Assembly: GCA_001917135.1 (NCBI GenBank)
Contig: MNTT01000008.1
Span: 1 to 64,000, forward strand
DNA length: 64,000 nucleotides
Source of the DNA: Acetobacter sp. 46_36
GTDB lineage: Bacteria > Pseudomonadota > Alphaproteobacteria > RF32 > CAG-239
Reading direction: 5' to 3'
The position numbers and the translations under genes are program-made. The notes beneath the pieces are model-generated. The model searched no databases and was not told the origin of the DNA. It was given only the letters and a program-made list of their open reading frames with translations. Position 1 is the first letter of the stretch; the number at the start of each line of letters is the position of its first letter. Of the stretch, positions 44,667 to 51,771 are shown one piece after another.

Positions 44667-45329
44667 TCAACGTGCCACAATAACCATCGCTTCGCGCAGA
44701 ATACGGTCATGTATCGTATATCCGGCCTGCAATTCCGCCAAAATTGTCCCGCTCTTGGCTTTCTTATCTTCAATTTCCTGCACCACGCGTTCAAAATTCG
44801 GGTCAAACTTTTCCCCGATATGGTTGAAGCGCTTAATTCCGAACTTTTCAAAAACTTTCGCCAGTTCGTTCTGGGTCAGTTCAACCCCTTTCAGCAGTTC
44901 GGCACAGGACTCCCGGTTGTCGGCCATTGCAGCAATCGCGCGCTCCAGATTGTCGGCCACGCCCAACAGTTCCTTCGCAAACGACGAAACGGCAAACTTA
45001 ATCGTCTTTTCGTTTTCCTGATGCGCCCTCTTTTTCATATTGTCCATTTCGGCATACAAACGGATATAATCATTCTTAAGCTTATTGAAATCTTCTTCCA
45101 GCTTTTCTCTGCCGCCGTCGTTCTGCCCCTCGGCATCGCCGTTCCCTTTGTCCGTCCCGCCGGAATTGTTTTCCGCCTCGCAGGACGCGCCGCTTCCCGG
45201 CTGCCCGGCATTCTCACAAAAATCCGTTTCTTCGCCTGCAGCAAAACTGTCCGCCCCGGTTTCCGGCATTGTCTTCTCGTTTTCATCTGCCGGATGGCGG
45301 TTTTTCATTTCATTTTCTTCGGCACTCAT
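44667..45329 (-). CDS. grpE: Nucleotide exchange factor GrpE
   Basis: Releases ADP from DnaK. The 220-residue protein has a long acidic, Gly/Asn/Ser-rich disordered N-terminus (about 1-75), then the coiled-coil helix (EEDFNKLKNDYIRLYAEMDNM), and the C-terminal beta domain with GEKFDPNFERVVQ and GYTIHDRILREAMVIVA. GAGGG precedes the ATG. It is transcribed alone, with a candidate heat-shock promoter upstream. Confidence 0.95.
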   Translation of the reverse strand: MSAEENEMKNRHPADENEKTMPETGADSFAAGEETDFCENAGQPGSGASCEAENNSGGTDKGNGDAEGQNDGGREKLEEDFNKLKNDYIRLYAEMDNMKKRAHQENEKTIKFAVSSFAKELLGVADNLERAIAAMADNRESCAELLKGVELTQNELAKVFEKFGIKRFNHIGEKFDPNFERVVQEIEDKKAKSGTILAELQAGYTIHDRILREAMVIVAR

Positions 45330-45365
45330 AATACCCTCTTCATAATTAAAATTCGTCTGACATAG

Positions 45366-45394
45366 ATTTAGGTCTTAAAAATCATTAAGTCAAG
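45366..45394 (-). promoter_or_regulatory. Candidate heat-shock (RpoH-type) promoter of grpE
   Basis: On the minus strand CTTGAC, a 16-base spacer and CCTAAAT, 37 bases before the grpE ATG. The CTTGA -35 and the CC before the -10 resemble sigma-32 promoters more than the vegetative type. Confidence 0.45.
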
Positions 45395-45417
45395 ACCCAA
45401 TGCACCGCAGCCTTCCC

Positions 45418-45475
45418 TCATCGGTGCTTTCGCCCATACCTCCTCCTCATCGGTACTTTCGCCCACGCGACACCC
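45418..45475. repeat. 29-bp two-copy repeat upstream of grpE
   Basis: CTCATCGGT-CTTTCGCCCA units start at 45418 and 45447. Confidence 0.5.
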
Positions 45476-45534
45476 GACGTCCCTCCTTTTCGCCCCAAGC
45501 GTCTGAAAGCGGAAGCTCCCGGTAGTGTCTGCAA

Positions 45535-46014
45535 TCACCAGTGATCCAGCAGATGATGCCGGTGATACGGTCCCCAGATATCATATGCCACCCTGCCGGC
45601 AACAACACCACCTAAAAAATAGATTAAATTCTGCACATTGTCCTGATAGGGATAATATCCGCCGTTTGCCTGTGCCTTCTGCCATGCTGCATATTTATGA
45701 TACGGCGGAACCACAACCGGGGAAACCGTCGGCAGATATGTACTTCCGATATTCGGACGCTCTGCCGTTTGCTGCGGCCAAACACCAGCTTTCTCCGTCG
45801 CAACTGCAACAGCAGCTCGTTGTTCCAGTTGATCCGGAGGCGGAGTCGTAATCATTTCAATATAACTGTTTGCCCCGGCCGCTGCTGCACCTCCAACCAG
45901 CAGAAAAACCCATGCCGCGGCAGCCACGCTCCGTCTGTCCCCGGCCAACAGACGGACACATTTGCCGGCGCATCGCTGAAACTTTTCCGTTTTTATAAAA
46001 ATCTGCCGCAACAT
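45535..46014 (-). CDS. Hypothetical membrane protein
   Basis: About 159 residues: a basic N-terminal tail, one hydrophobic segment at about 30-47 (Ala/Val/Leu/Gly), a Pro/Thr-rich linker, and a Tyr/His/Gln-rich C-terminus with a second Gly/Val-rich short hydrophobic patch (YFLGGVVAGRVAYD). An in-frame TTG five codons upstream overlaps the stop of the preceding gene by one base and is an alternative start with tight coupling. No family recognised. It forms a pair with the signal-peptide protein upstream. Confidence 0.5.
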   Translation of the reverse strand: MLRQIFIKTEKFQRCAGKCVRLLAGDRRSVAAAAWVFLLVGGAAAAGANSYIEMITTPPPDQLEQRAAVAVATEKAGVWPQQTAERPNIGSTYLPTVSPVVVPPYHKYAAWQKAQANGGYYPYQDNVQNLIYFLGGVVAGRVAYDIWGPYHRHHLLDHW

Positions 46015-46025
46015 ACCGTATTCCG

Positions 46026-46457
46026 TCAATGGTGCCTAAAATGCCGGTTATGCCGCCACCGGTAAAAATGCGGACGATGATAACGGTACGGGTGCCAATA
46101 CCCCGGAAAATCTCCAAAGTACGGCCGCGCATAACGCCAGCCGTCGCAACGCCCGCACCTGTCGGGCACCGTATCCGTTACCACAACCGTTACCGGCCGG
46201 ACACCGGTTTCAGTCCCGCCTGTTTCCCCCTGCAAACCGGCTGTTCCTGTTCCCGGCGTTCCTGCCTGTCCCCCTGCTGCTGTTTTTCCCGTCCCTGCAT
46301 CAAAAGTCTGCGGTACCGCAAAAACCTGTTTAACGACATTTCCGTACCGGTCAACATAAACCGTAGCATCTTCCGCCGCTGCCCCGCTGACAAATGCCAA
46401 TGCCGCCAGAAACAGTCCGGCAATTCCGCTTTTGCAAAAAATTCTGCTTTCTTTCAT
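46026..46457 (-). CDS. Secreted His/Tyr/Arg-rich hypothetical protein
   Basis: 143 residues with a signal peptide (about 1-28, cleavage near GAAAED), then a short strand segment (VYVDRYGNVVKQVF), a Gly/Thr-rich disordered linker and a C-terminus dominated by His, Tyr, Arg, Pro and Trp (YWHPYRYHRPHFY). Such tails are often metal- or surface-binding, but this is unproven. GAGGAA precedes the ATG at 46457. It is followed directly by the next membrane-protein gene, so the two are probably one operon. Confidence 0.55.
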   Translation of the reverse strand: MKESRIFCKSGIAGLFLAALAFVSGAAAEDATVYVDRYGNVVKQVFAVPQTFDAGTGKTAAGGQAGTPGTGTAGLQGETGGTETGVRPVTVVVTDTVPDRCGRCDGWRYARPYFGDFPGYWHPYRYHRPHFYRWRHNRHFRHH

Positions 46458-46786
46458 TTTTCCTCGCCAATCATTAGACCGCCGGCGTATCTGCAAGATA
46501 CATACCTGAAATAGGTATAAACCGGATATTTCCGTTTTTCAACATCTATTATAACGACAAACGGATATAAAAGTTCACGGCAAAATGCCCCGGTACAAAT
46601 TTTCAGCCTCAAAGCAGACAAATATCAAACCGGAAAAACAGGTTTGCCGGCTGTCATCTCATAACTGCCGCTGTTTCATAACTGTTACTGTTTCATAACT
46701 GTTACTGTTTCATGTCAGCCGCCGTTTCATATTTTCTGAAATACGCCGCCTCCTGCTCTTCACGGCGGCTTTTCTATATTCAGAAT
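46458..46786. other. Spacer with a 17-bp repeat array, no gene
   Basis: Upstream region of the secreted-protein gene. It contains an AT-rich stretch near 46500-46560 that could hold a promoter, and the repeat array listed separately. Confidence 0.5.
46660..46732. repeat. 17-bp tandem repeat
   Basis: CATAACTGTTACTGTTT units begin at 46660, 46677, 46694, 46711 and 46728, at an exact spacing of 17 bases; the middle copies are nearly identical. Confidence 0.85.
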
Positions 46787-47155
46787 TCACAAAAAGCGAT
46801 CAGGCTGCAAACTTCGGATTACTTCTTCATAACATTTTTTCGCTTCCTCGGCAAAACGGTCGTCAGCCTCCGCCGCCCCCGCAACTATAAGCTTCAGCAG
46901 ATATCCGCCGGCAATATCGCCCTTTTCATCACGGTTCACAACCAGCACACCGGCCGATTTGCCCAGCACATCCCGAACCTCCGGCACGATATTTTCAGCC
47001 ACACAAACCGAACCGTCTGTTCCCCAAAGCCGCAAAGTATTCTTCCCGTCATAAGCCGCACGTTCAAACATTCGCGAAACGCCAGGCAGCTCTACCGCTG
47101 CGCGCCCGTCATGAACATAAAACACACACTCTTCAATAGTCAGCGTTTCAGCCAT
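46787..47155 (-). CDS. Hypothetical small protein coupled to a large unknown
   Basis: A 122-residue acidic alpha/beta protein with no signal peptide. Strand-like stretches (CVFYVHDGRAAVEL, TLRLWGTDGSVCVA, AGVLVVNRD) are followed by a C-terminal helix. Its ATG shares one base with the stop of the preceding 445-codon frame (TGATG), so it is translationally coupled. A small acidic protein coupled to a large unknown is typical of chaperone/effector or immunity arrangements, but nothing here proves that. No family recognised. Confidence 0.55.
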   Translation of the reverse strand: MAETLTIEECVFYVHDGRAAVELPGVSRMFERAAYDGKNTLRLWGTDGSVCVAENIVPEVRDVLGKSAGVLVVNRDEKGDIAGGYLLKLIVAGAAEADDRFAEEAKKCYEEVIRSLQPDRFL

Positions 47156-48423
47156 CAGCGCCCCCTTTTTGATTTCGTATTAAGTATTTGAAATGCCGCA
47201 CCGCCGGCCGTACGTTCCTTAGGCTCTGCCACTGCTTCTTTATTGGTTAGCTTGTCTTTAAGCCTGCTTGATTTCCAATGGCAAAAACCCGTCGTCATAA
47301 TCGTTGCGCCGGCCGCAGCCAAAGCCGGATTTCCCGTTCCCATGCCGGCCAACATTGACAAGCCGCCAATCGTTGCCGCCTGTTTCGGATTATCTTTCAA
47401 ATAGGCTATATTCTTTTCAATGCAGTCCTTAAAGTAAGCCTTCATCTTGTCAAACAGCCTGCTGCCGCCGCTGTAGCTCTTGGCTTTGCGCACAAAGTCA
47501 GCAGTCTGCCCTTTGCCGACCGGATGCGCCGGCATTTCTTTTTCCAGCCCATACTTACGTTTAAGAATTTCGCTCTGATATTTTGCCGATTTTCTCAACT
47601 CTTCATCAACTTTCGGATTATTTGCCACCGCATCATAAACGCCTGCCACTTCGGCTGCCACGGCACTTCCCGTCTTGCTCTTATTCATCTCGCGCATTAT
47701 ATGCTTTGCCGCCTCAAAACAGTCTTCAGCATATTGCGGATGATCCGTTGCCACTTGGCGGTAATTATGCATCGTTTGATTGTACGCTGCAACGGCATCA
47801 TCGGACGGAAACTCTTTTTCCAAACCCTTAACTTTATAAACCTCACGTTCGCTCGCGCTCATATACGCGTCTGCAACCTTTTCATCGCCAAAATAACGCG
47901 CCGCTTTGTTATATGTTTCTAGGCGATATCCCTCATTCTCAAAATAATGTCCGCTTCCGTCAATTCCAGCAAACAATTCCTTTTGCATATTCAATAACTT
48001 TGCAGAAAGCTCAGGCGATTCCGGCTCCACGCCGCGCGTCGCACGAATTAAATCGCTTGCCACGGCCTGATGGTCGTACGAAGTCGCCGGCGCATTAAGT
48101 GCTGCCGCCCTGTTTTTGATATCTTCAATTTCCTTAAAGGCTTCTGCCGGCTTGTCCCCTTGAAAGGCATTATCCCCGCGTGTTGCCACCCCATACGCAG
48201 CATTAAAACCTTCTAACGGTTGCGCATTTTCATCTGTGAGAATATCTTTGTTTCCCATCTTAGCCTGCGCCGCCTCCATAACCTTTGCCAGCATTTCCTG
48301 CGCTTCTGCGTTGTCCGCAAAAACGCCGGCTTCCTTAGCCGCCTTTTCCATAATCTGACGAATCTCCGCATCGGAAACATTGCTTTCCCCCAGCCGTGCC
48401 AGCATCTCATCAAACATTCCCAT
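47155..48423 (-). CDS. Hypothetical protein with helical body and Gly-rich hydrophobic C-terminal segment
   Basis: About 422 residues. The body (1-320) is Ala/Glu-rich and helical. A Gly/Ala/Met-rich hydrophobic stretch at about 345-380 (IGGLSMLAGMGTGNPALAAAG) could span or insert in a membrane, followed by a basic tail. It has no signal peptide. The start at 48423 has AAGGAG seven bases upstream. The architecture resembles the 538-residue protein at 16879-18495 (soluble helical head, Gly-rich hydrophobic segment, charged tail) without obvious sequence identity. Function unknown; an effector-like role is speculative. Confidence 0.55.
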   Translation of the reverse strand: MGMFDEMLARLGESNVSDAEIRQIMEKAAKEAGVFADNAEAQEMLAKVMEAAQAKMGNKDILTDENAQPLEGFNAAYGVATRGDNAFQGDKPAEAFKEIEDIKNRAAALNAPATSYDHQAVASDLIRATRGVEPESPELSAKLLNMQKELFAGIDGSGHYFENEGYRLETYNKAARYFGDEKVADAYMSASEREVYKVKGLEKEFPSDDAVAAYNQTMHNYRQVATDHPQYAEDCFEAAKHIMREMNKSKTGSAVAAEVAGVYDAVANNPKVDEELRKSAKYQSEILKRKYGLEKEMPAHPVGKGQTADFVRKAKSYSGGSRLFDKMKAYFKDCIEKNIAYLKDNPKQAATIGGLSMLAGMGTGNPALAAAGATIMTTGFCHWKSSRLKDKLTNKEAVAEPKERTAGGAAFQILNTKSKRGR

Positions 48424-48672
48424 AACATCTCTCCTTGTACAATTATAACTGTTGATTATAATTGTACGTATTAATACACCATCGGAATACAATCATAAGA
48501 ATATGTATTGGCTTAATATTTTTTGCTTGCCAATTGTTGAAAAATAACGTACCTAAAATTTCATCATCGCAAACATTATGCCGCAGCCCGAAACTCAACA
48601 TTTACACATCCCGGTACATATCACCACCGCTCGCCCGCCAGCACACGCCCCCTCTTATCCTGACTTGGCATA
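48424..48672. other. Spacer, no gene seen
   Basis: AT-rich next to the 445-codon frame (likely its promoter), C-rich further right; no convincing open frame. Confidence 0.5.
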
Positions 48673-48699
48673 CAAAAAGGCAGAGCTTTCGCTCCGCCT
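48673..48699 (-). terminator. Rho-independent terminator of accD
   Basis: On the minus strand AGGCGGAGC, GAAA loop and GCTCTGCCT form a 9-bp stem with one G-T pair, followed by five T; it begins 27 bases past the accD stop. Confidence 0.8.
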
Positions 48700-48725
48700 C
48701 AGATTTTTTCAGCCCGCTCTTGCCG

Positions 48726-49589
48726 TTAAGCAGATTTTTTTAGACGTGCATCCATCAACAACCGCAGCACACGGTCAACCGTTTCTTTAAGATTTTTGCG
48801 TTCGACCACGATATCAACCATGCCGTGCTCTTTCAGATATTCCGCAGTTTGAAAGCCTTCCGGAAGCTTTTCGCGGATAGTCTGTTCAATCACGCGCTTG
48901 CCGGCAAAACCAATCATCGCGCCCCTTTCGGCTATATGGATATCTCCAATCATTGCAAACGATGCCGAAACGCCGCCTGTCGTCGGGTCGGTAAAAATGG
49001 AAATATACGGCAGGCCTTTCTCCTTTACCCGGTTAATTGCTGCCGTGGTACGCGCCATCTGCATCAGCGACAACATACCTTCCTGCATGCGGGCGCCGCC
49101 GGAAGCGCTGGCAATAATCAGCGGGCAGTCATGTTCATACGCATATTCCGCCGCCGCAACGATTCCTTCGCCCACGGCCGTTCCCATCGAACCGCCCATA
49201 AACGAGAAATCCATTGCCGCAACAACCGCATCAATTCCGCCGACTTTGCCGGTACCGACCTTAATCGCGTCGTTATTTCCGGTTTTCTTACGATATACTT
49301 TCAAACGGTCAACATATTTCTGCGTATCTTTAAACTTAAGCGGATCTTCCTTCACGGTCGGCAAAGCCATTTCAGTATAAATGCCGTCGTCAAACAGCTG
49401 TTTCAAACGTTTGTCGACATAAAGCCGCAAATGGTGTCCGCATTTGGTGCAGACATACATCGACTGTTTCAATTCCTTTGAAAACAGCATTTGCCCGCAT
49501 TCCGGACATTTGACCCACAAATCGTCGGAAATTTCCTTCGGGGTCGTCTTCTTTATTTTCGGCCTGACAATATCCGTTAACCAGTTCAT
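48726..49589 (-). CDS. accD: Acetyl-CoA carboxylase carboxyltransferase beta subunit
   Basis: With AccA it moves the carboxyl group from biotin to acetyl-CoA, the first committed step of fatty-acid synthesis. 287 residues with the N-terminal C4 zinc finger (CPECGQM and CTKCGHH), SMGTAVGE and the GGARMQEGMLSLMQM crotonase-fold oxyanion region, and PTTGGVSASFAM. The ATG at 49589 has GAGG upstream; the frame extends 20 codons further without support. It belongs to a line of ihfB, lapA and accD genes, with a 164-base gap after lapA. Confidence 0.95.
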   Translation of the reverse strand: MNWLTDIVRPKIKKTTPKEISDDLWVKCPECGQMLFSKELKQSMYVCTKCGHHLRLYVDKRLKQLFDDGIYTEMALPTVKEDPLKFKDTQKYVDRLKVYRKKTGNNDAIKVGTGKVGGIDAVVAAMDFSFMGGSMGTAVGEGIVAAAEYAYEHDCPLIIASASGGARMQEGMLSLMQMARTTAAINRVKEKGLPYISIFTDPTTGGVSASFAMIGDIHIAERGAMIGFAGKRVIEQTIREKLPEGFQTAEYLKEHGMVDIVVERKNLKETVDRVLRLLMDARLKKSA

Positions 49590-49753
49590 TTGATACCTCG
49601 CTTTTCTTCGGCAGCAGCTCTGTTCCCCGCTTAAGCGCAAAACGTGCACCGTCTGCCTGTTTTTGTTTGTTTTTGTTCTTTAATCCTTTTTTATGCTCAA
49701 TCCGTTTTCCGCCCGCCGCAGTATTATGCGCCAATCTTTTCCTCATTTATCGT

Positions 49754-50146
49754 TTACTTATCTTCCGCAGAAGGCTTGGAAAACCAGCCTTTGATTTTTT
49801 GATTAAGCGAAAAACCGTTTTTTCTGTCGGCTTTATCCGCCTCTTCCTGCAGAGTCGAAATCTGCTGGTTCAGCTTTTCATGCTCATGGTTCAGTTTTTC
49901 ATGTTCCTTGGAAAGCATTTTGTTTGCTTTTTTCTGCTTTCGGAGCGTAGCCCTAAGCGGCGCATAAGCCGACCATGCCGACATACGCCCGTACAAATAG
50001 CCCAAACAGAACATTGCCAGATAGACGACGCTCACGCCGACCATCAGCGACGATTCCGGAATTGGCCACACACTGACCAAATCGTTATTATTCTGAACCA
50101 GAAAGACCAGAAACAACGCCATCAGTAAAATTTTAATCAGCCACAT
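49754..50146 (-). CDS. LapA-domain (DUF1049) membrane protein
   Basis: 130 residues with two hydrophobic helices (about 3-18 and 36-55) joined by a short loop (QNNNDLVSVWPIPES), then a coiled-coil C-terminal helix with a repeated EKLNHEHEKLNQ pattern. This is the layout of LapA/YciS-type proteins linked to control of LPS synthesis. The gene follows ihfB, a conserved neighbourhood in proteobacteria. AAGGAG precedes the ATG. Confidence 0.8.
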   Translation of the reverse strand: MWLIKILLMALFLVFLVQNNNDLVSVWPIPESSLMVGVSVVYLAMFCLGYLYGRMSAWSAYAPLRATLRKQKKANKMLSKEHEKLNHEHEKLNQQISTLQEEADKADRKNGFSLNQKIKGWFSKPSAEDK

Positions 50147-50177
50147 ATCCGTCTCCTTTTTGCGAAGGATTGAAAAA

Positions 50178-50459
50178 TCAGTTTTCGTTCATTTTCTCGT
50201 GCAGTTCCTTGCCTACCCGAAAATGAACGATATTGCGGTTACCAATCTGTACCTTGTCGCCGGTTCTCGGATTCTGTGCAATTCTCGGAGCACGCTTATG
50301 GATTGAAAATACACCGAAACCGCGGAATTCCACCCGGTCGCCCCTGGCCAAAGCCCCCGTCATGCTGGAAAAAATGACGCTGACAATCTTCTCAATCTCG
50401 CTAAGCAGGAGATTCGGGTTTTTCTTTGCAATGCTTTCTATTAATTCGGATCTAGTCAC
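50178..50459 (-). CDS. ihfB: Integration host factor beta subunit
   Basis: A 93-residue HU/IHF-family DNA-bending protein. The N-terminal MTRSELIESIA and the RGDRVEFRGFGVFSIHKR and APRIAQNPRTGDKV arm sequences fit IhfB better than HU. The start codon is GTG with AAAGAGG upstream. IhfA is expected elsewhere. It is the first gene of the ihfB-lapA line. Confidence 0.9.
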   Translation of the reverse strand: MTRSELIESIAKKNPNLLLSEIEKIVSVIFSSMTGALARGDRVEFRGFGVFSIHKRAPRIAQNPRTGDKVQIGNRNIVHFRVGKELHEKMNEN

Positions 50460-50611
50460 GGCATACCTCTTTCATGAATATAAACATAACACAACTTCTT
50501 TTAAATTAAATTCCTAACATCAAATTTACAACATAGCTATAAATTTTTATTTATTTTACACATTTGTTTGCATCAGACATCCGCATTCTCAAACATTTGC
50601 CCGCCAGCTTA

Positions 50612-50714
50612 GCGTACCGGCTTTGCACCGCATATCCGTTGAACGGAGCTTTTGTCGGTCTTACACACCGGCTTCGCCCCGCATATCCGTTGAGCCGGGG
50701 CTCCTGCCGGGCTT
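50612..50714. repeat. 51-bp two-copy repeat next to tsaB
   Basis: Two copies of a unit with ACCGGCTT, CCGCATATCCGTTGA and a TGTCGGTCTT/TGCCGGGCTT end start at about 50612 and 50663; a third, decayed copy appears to run into the tsaB 3' end. Confidence 0.65.
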
Positions 50715-50729
50715 ATGCCTCTGTTCTGC

Positions 50730-51398
50730 CTACGCACCAGCCTGTCTGACGCATGTGTCAGCCCCTCTTATATACAGCGGCTTCGGAAAATCAAGGTTTT
50801 TCTGCAAATATTTTTGATAGGTTGTGCGAAACAACGCTTCGGTACTCATCATGTCCGTAATCTCAACCTGCTTGATTTGCAGCCCCATGGAAACCGACAG
50901 CAGCCGCTCTGCCCCGTCGCCGATAAAGCTGGTCTGGCGGCTCTTCAGGCGATTGGCAATTTCCTCTCGCGTCAAAGCCAGCGGTTCGCTGATTTTTTTC
51001 AGATTCTCGTCAAACAGCTGAAAATAGAAGTCCTCGCGTTTAGTTTCGATAACCACGGCATTATAAAAAGCACGGTCGCTTTCTTTAAGCATATTTGCAT
51101 AAACTTCAAAAGCCGAAACGCCGGTCAGTTTCAAATCCGGACTGCCCAGCGCCAGCCCGCGCGCAAATGCCAGCCCTGCCCGCACGCCGGTAAAAGAGCC
51201 CGGCCCGGTACAAACGCCCAAAAGCCCGATTTCGCCAAACTTTAGCTTATTTTCCTTAAGCATCTTTTCAACATTGCAAGCCAAATCTTCTGCCTGCCCG
51301 AACTCTTCTATTTTTTCGATTCCCGCAACGCGGGACAAATCCCGGTAAAGGGCTGCCCCCACACCGCTGCCGGTCGTATCAAAAACCAAAGTATACAT
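50730..51398 (-). CDS. tsaB: tRNA threonylcarbamoyladenosine biosynthesis protein TsaB
   Basis: Partner of TsaD in making the t6A modification of ANN-decoding tRNAs. About 222 residues of the ASKHA fold, with the N-terminal TLVFDTTGSGVGAAL, the LGVCTGPGSFTGVRAGLAFARGLAL signature, and SAFEVYANM. The ATG at 51398 is preferred over an upstream extension that lacks the family start; its ribosome binding site is modest. The last dozen residues (after PLYIR) are not typical and may come from the adjoining repeat sequence. Confidence 0.9.
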   Translation of the reverse strand: MYTLVFDTTGSGVGAALYRDLSRVAGIEKIEEFGQAEDLACNVEKMLKENKLKFGEIGLLGVCTGPGSFTGVRAGLAFARGLALGSPDLKLTGVSAFEVYANMLKESDRAFYNAVVIETKREDFYFQLFDENLKKISEPLALTREEIANRLKSRQTSFIGDGAERLLSVSMGLQIKQVEITDMMSTEALFRTTYQKYLQKNLDFPKPLYIRGADTCVRQAGA

Positions 51399-51557
51399 AT
51401 TGTTCACTCTTTCAATTTTTAATTTGCTATCAAATGACAAATATCTTAAAAAAGCCTATATACCAAAATAAAAAAACAAACAACCTTTATTTTGGCTCCG
51501 TCGGCGTTTTGTCCCCCCCCCGGAACATATTTCAGACACCGGCCAAAACAAAACTCC
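51399..51557. other. Divergent spacer between tsaB and the PAS gene
   Basis: AT-rich near 51420-51490, where promoters for tsaB are likely, then a run of nine C at 51513; no gene seen. Confidence 0.45.
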
Positions 51558-51760
51558 GGACATCTTTGTCGGATGTCTGCTAAAATAGAATTATCAGGAC
51601 GTCCTTGTCGGATGCCTGCTAAAGTAGAATTATCAGGACGTCTTTGCCGGCTGTCCGTTAAAAAAAACTATCGGAACGTCTTTGCCGGCTGTCCGTTGAA
51701 AACAAAACTATCCGGCCGTCTCCCCAGGCGTCCGCTGAAAACAAAACACTCGGCCCTTTC
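51558..51760. repeat. 39-bp tandem repeat
   Basis: GGACGTCTTTGCCGG-type units start at 51558, 51597, 51636, 51674, 51714 and about 51752 (spacing 38-40). Each continues with a TGTCCGTTGAAAAC-like half. Older copies diverge more on the left side. Confidence 0.85.
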
Positions 51761-51771
51761 GGCCGTATACT

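Noticed and set aside
49590..49753. Basic small open frame between lapA and accD
   Set aside because: Overlaps accD in another frame and has a Lys-rich composition typical of spacer DNA.
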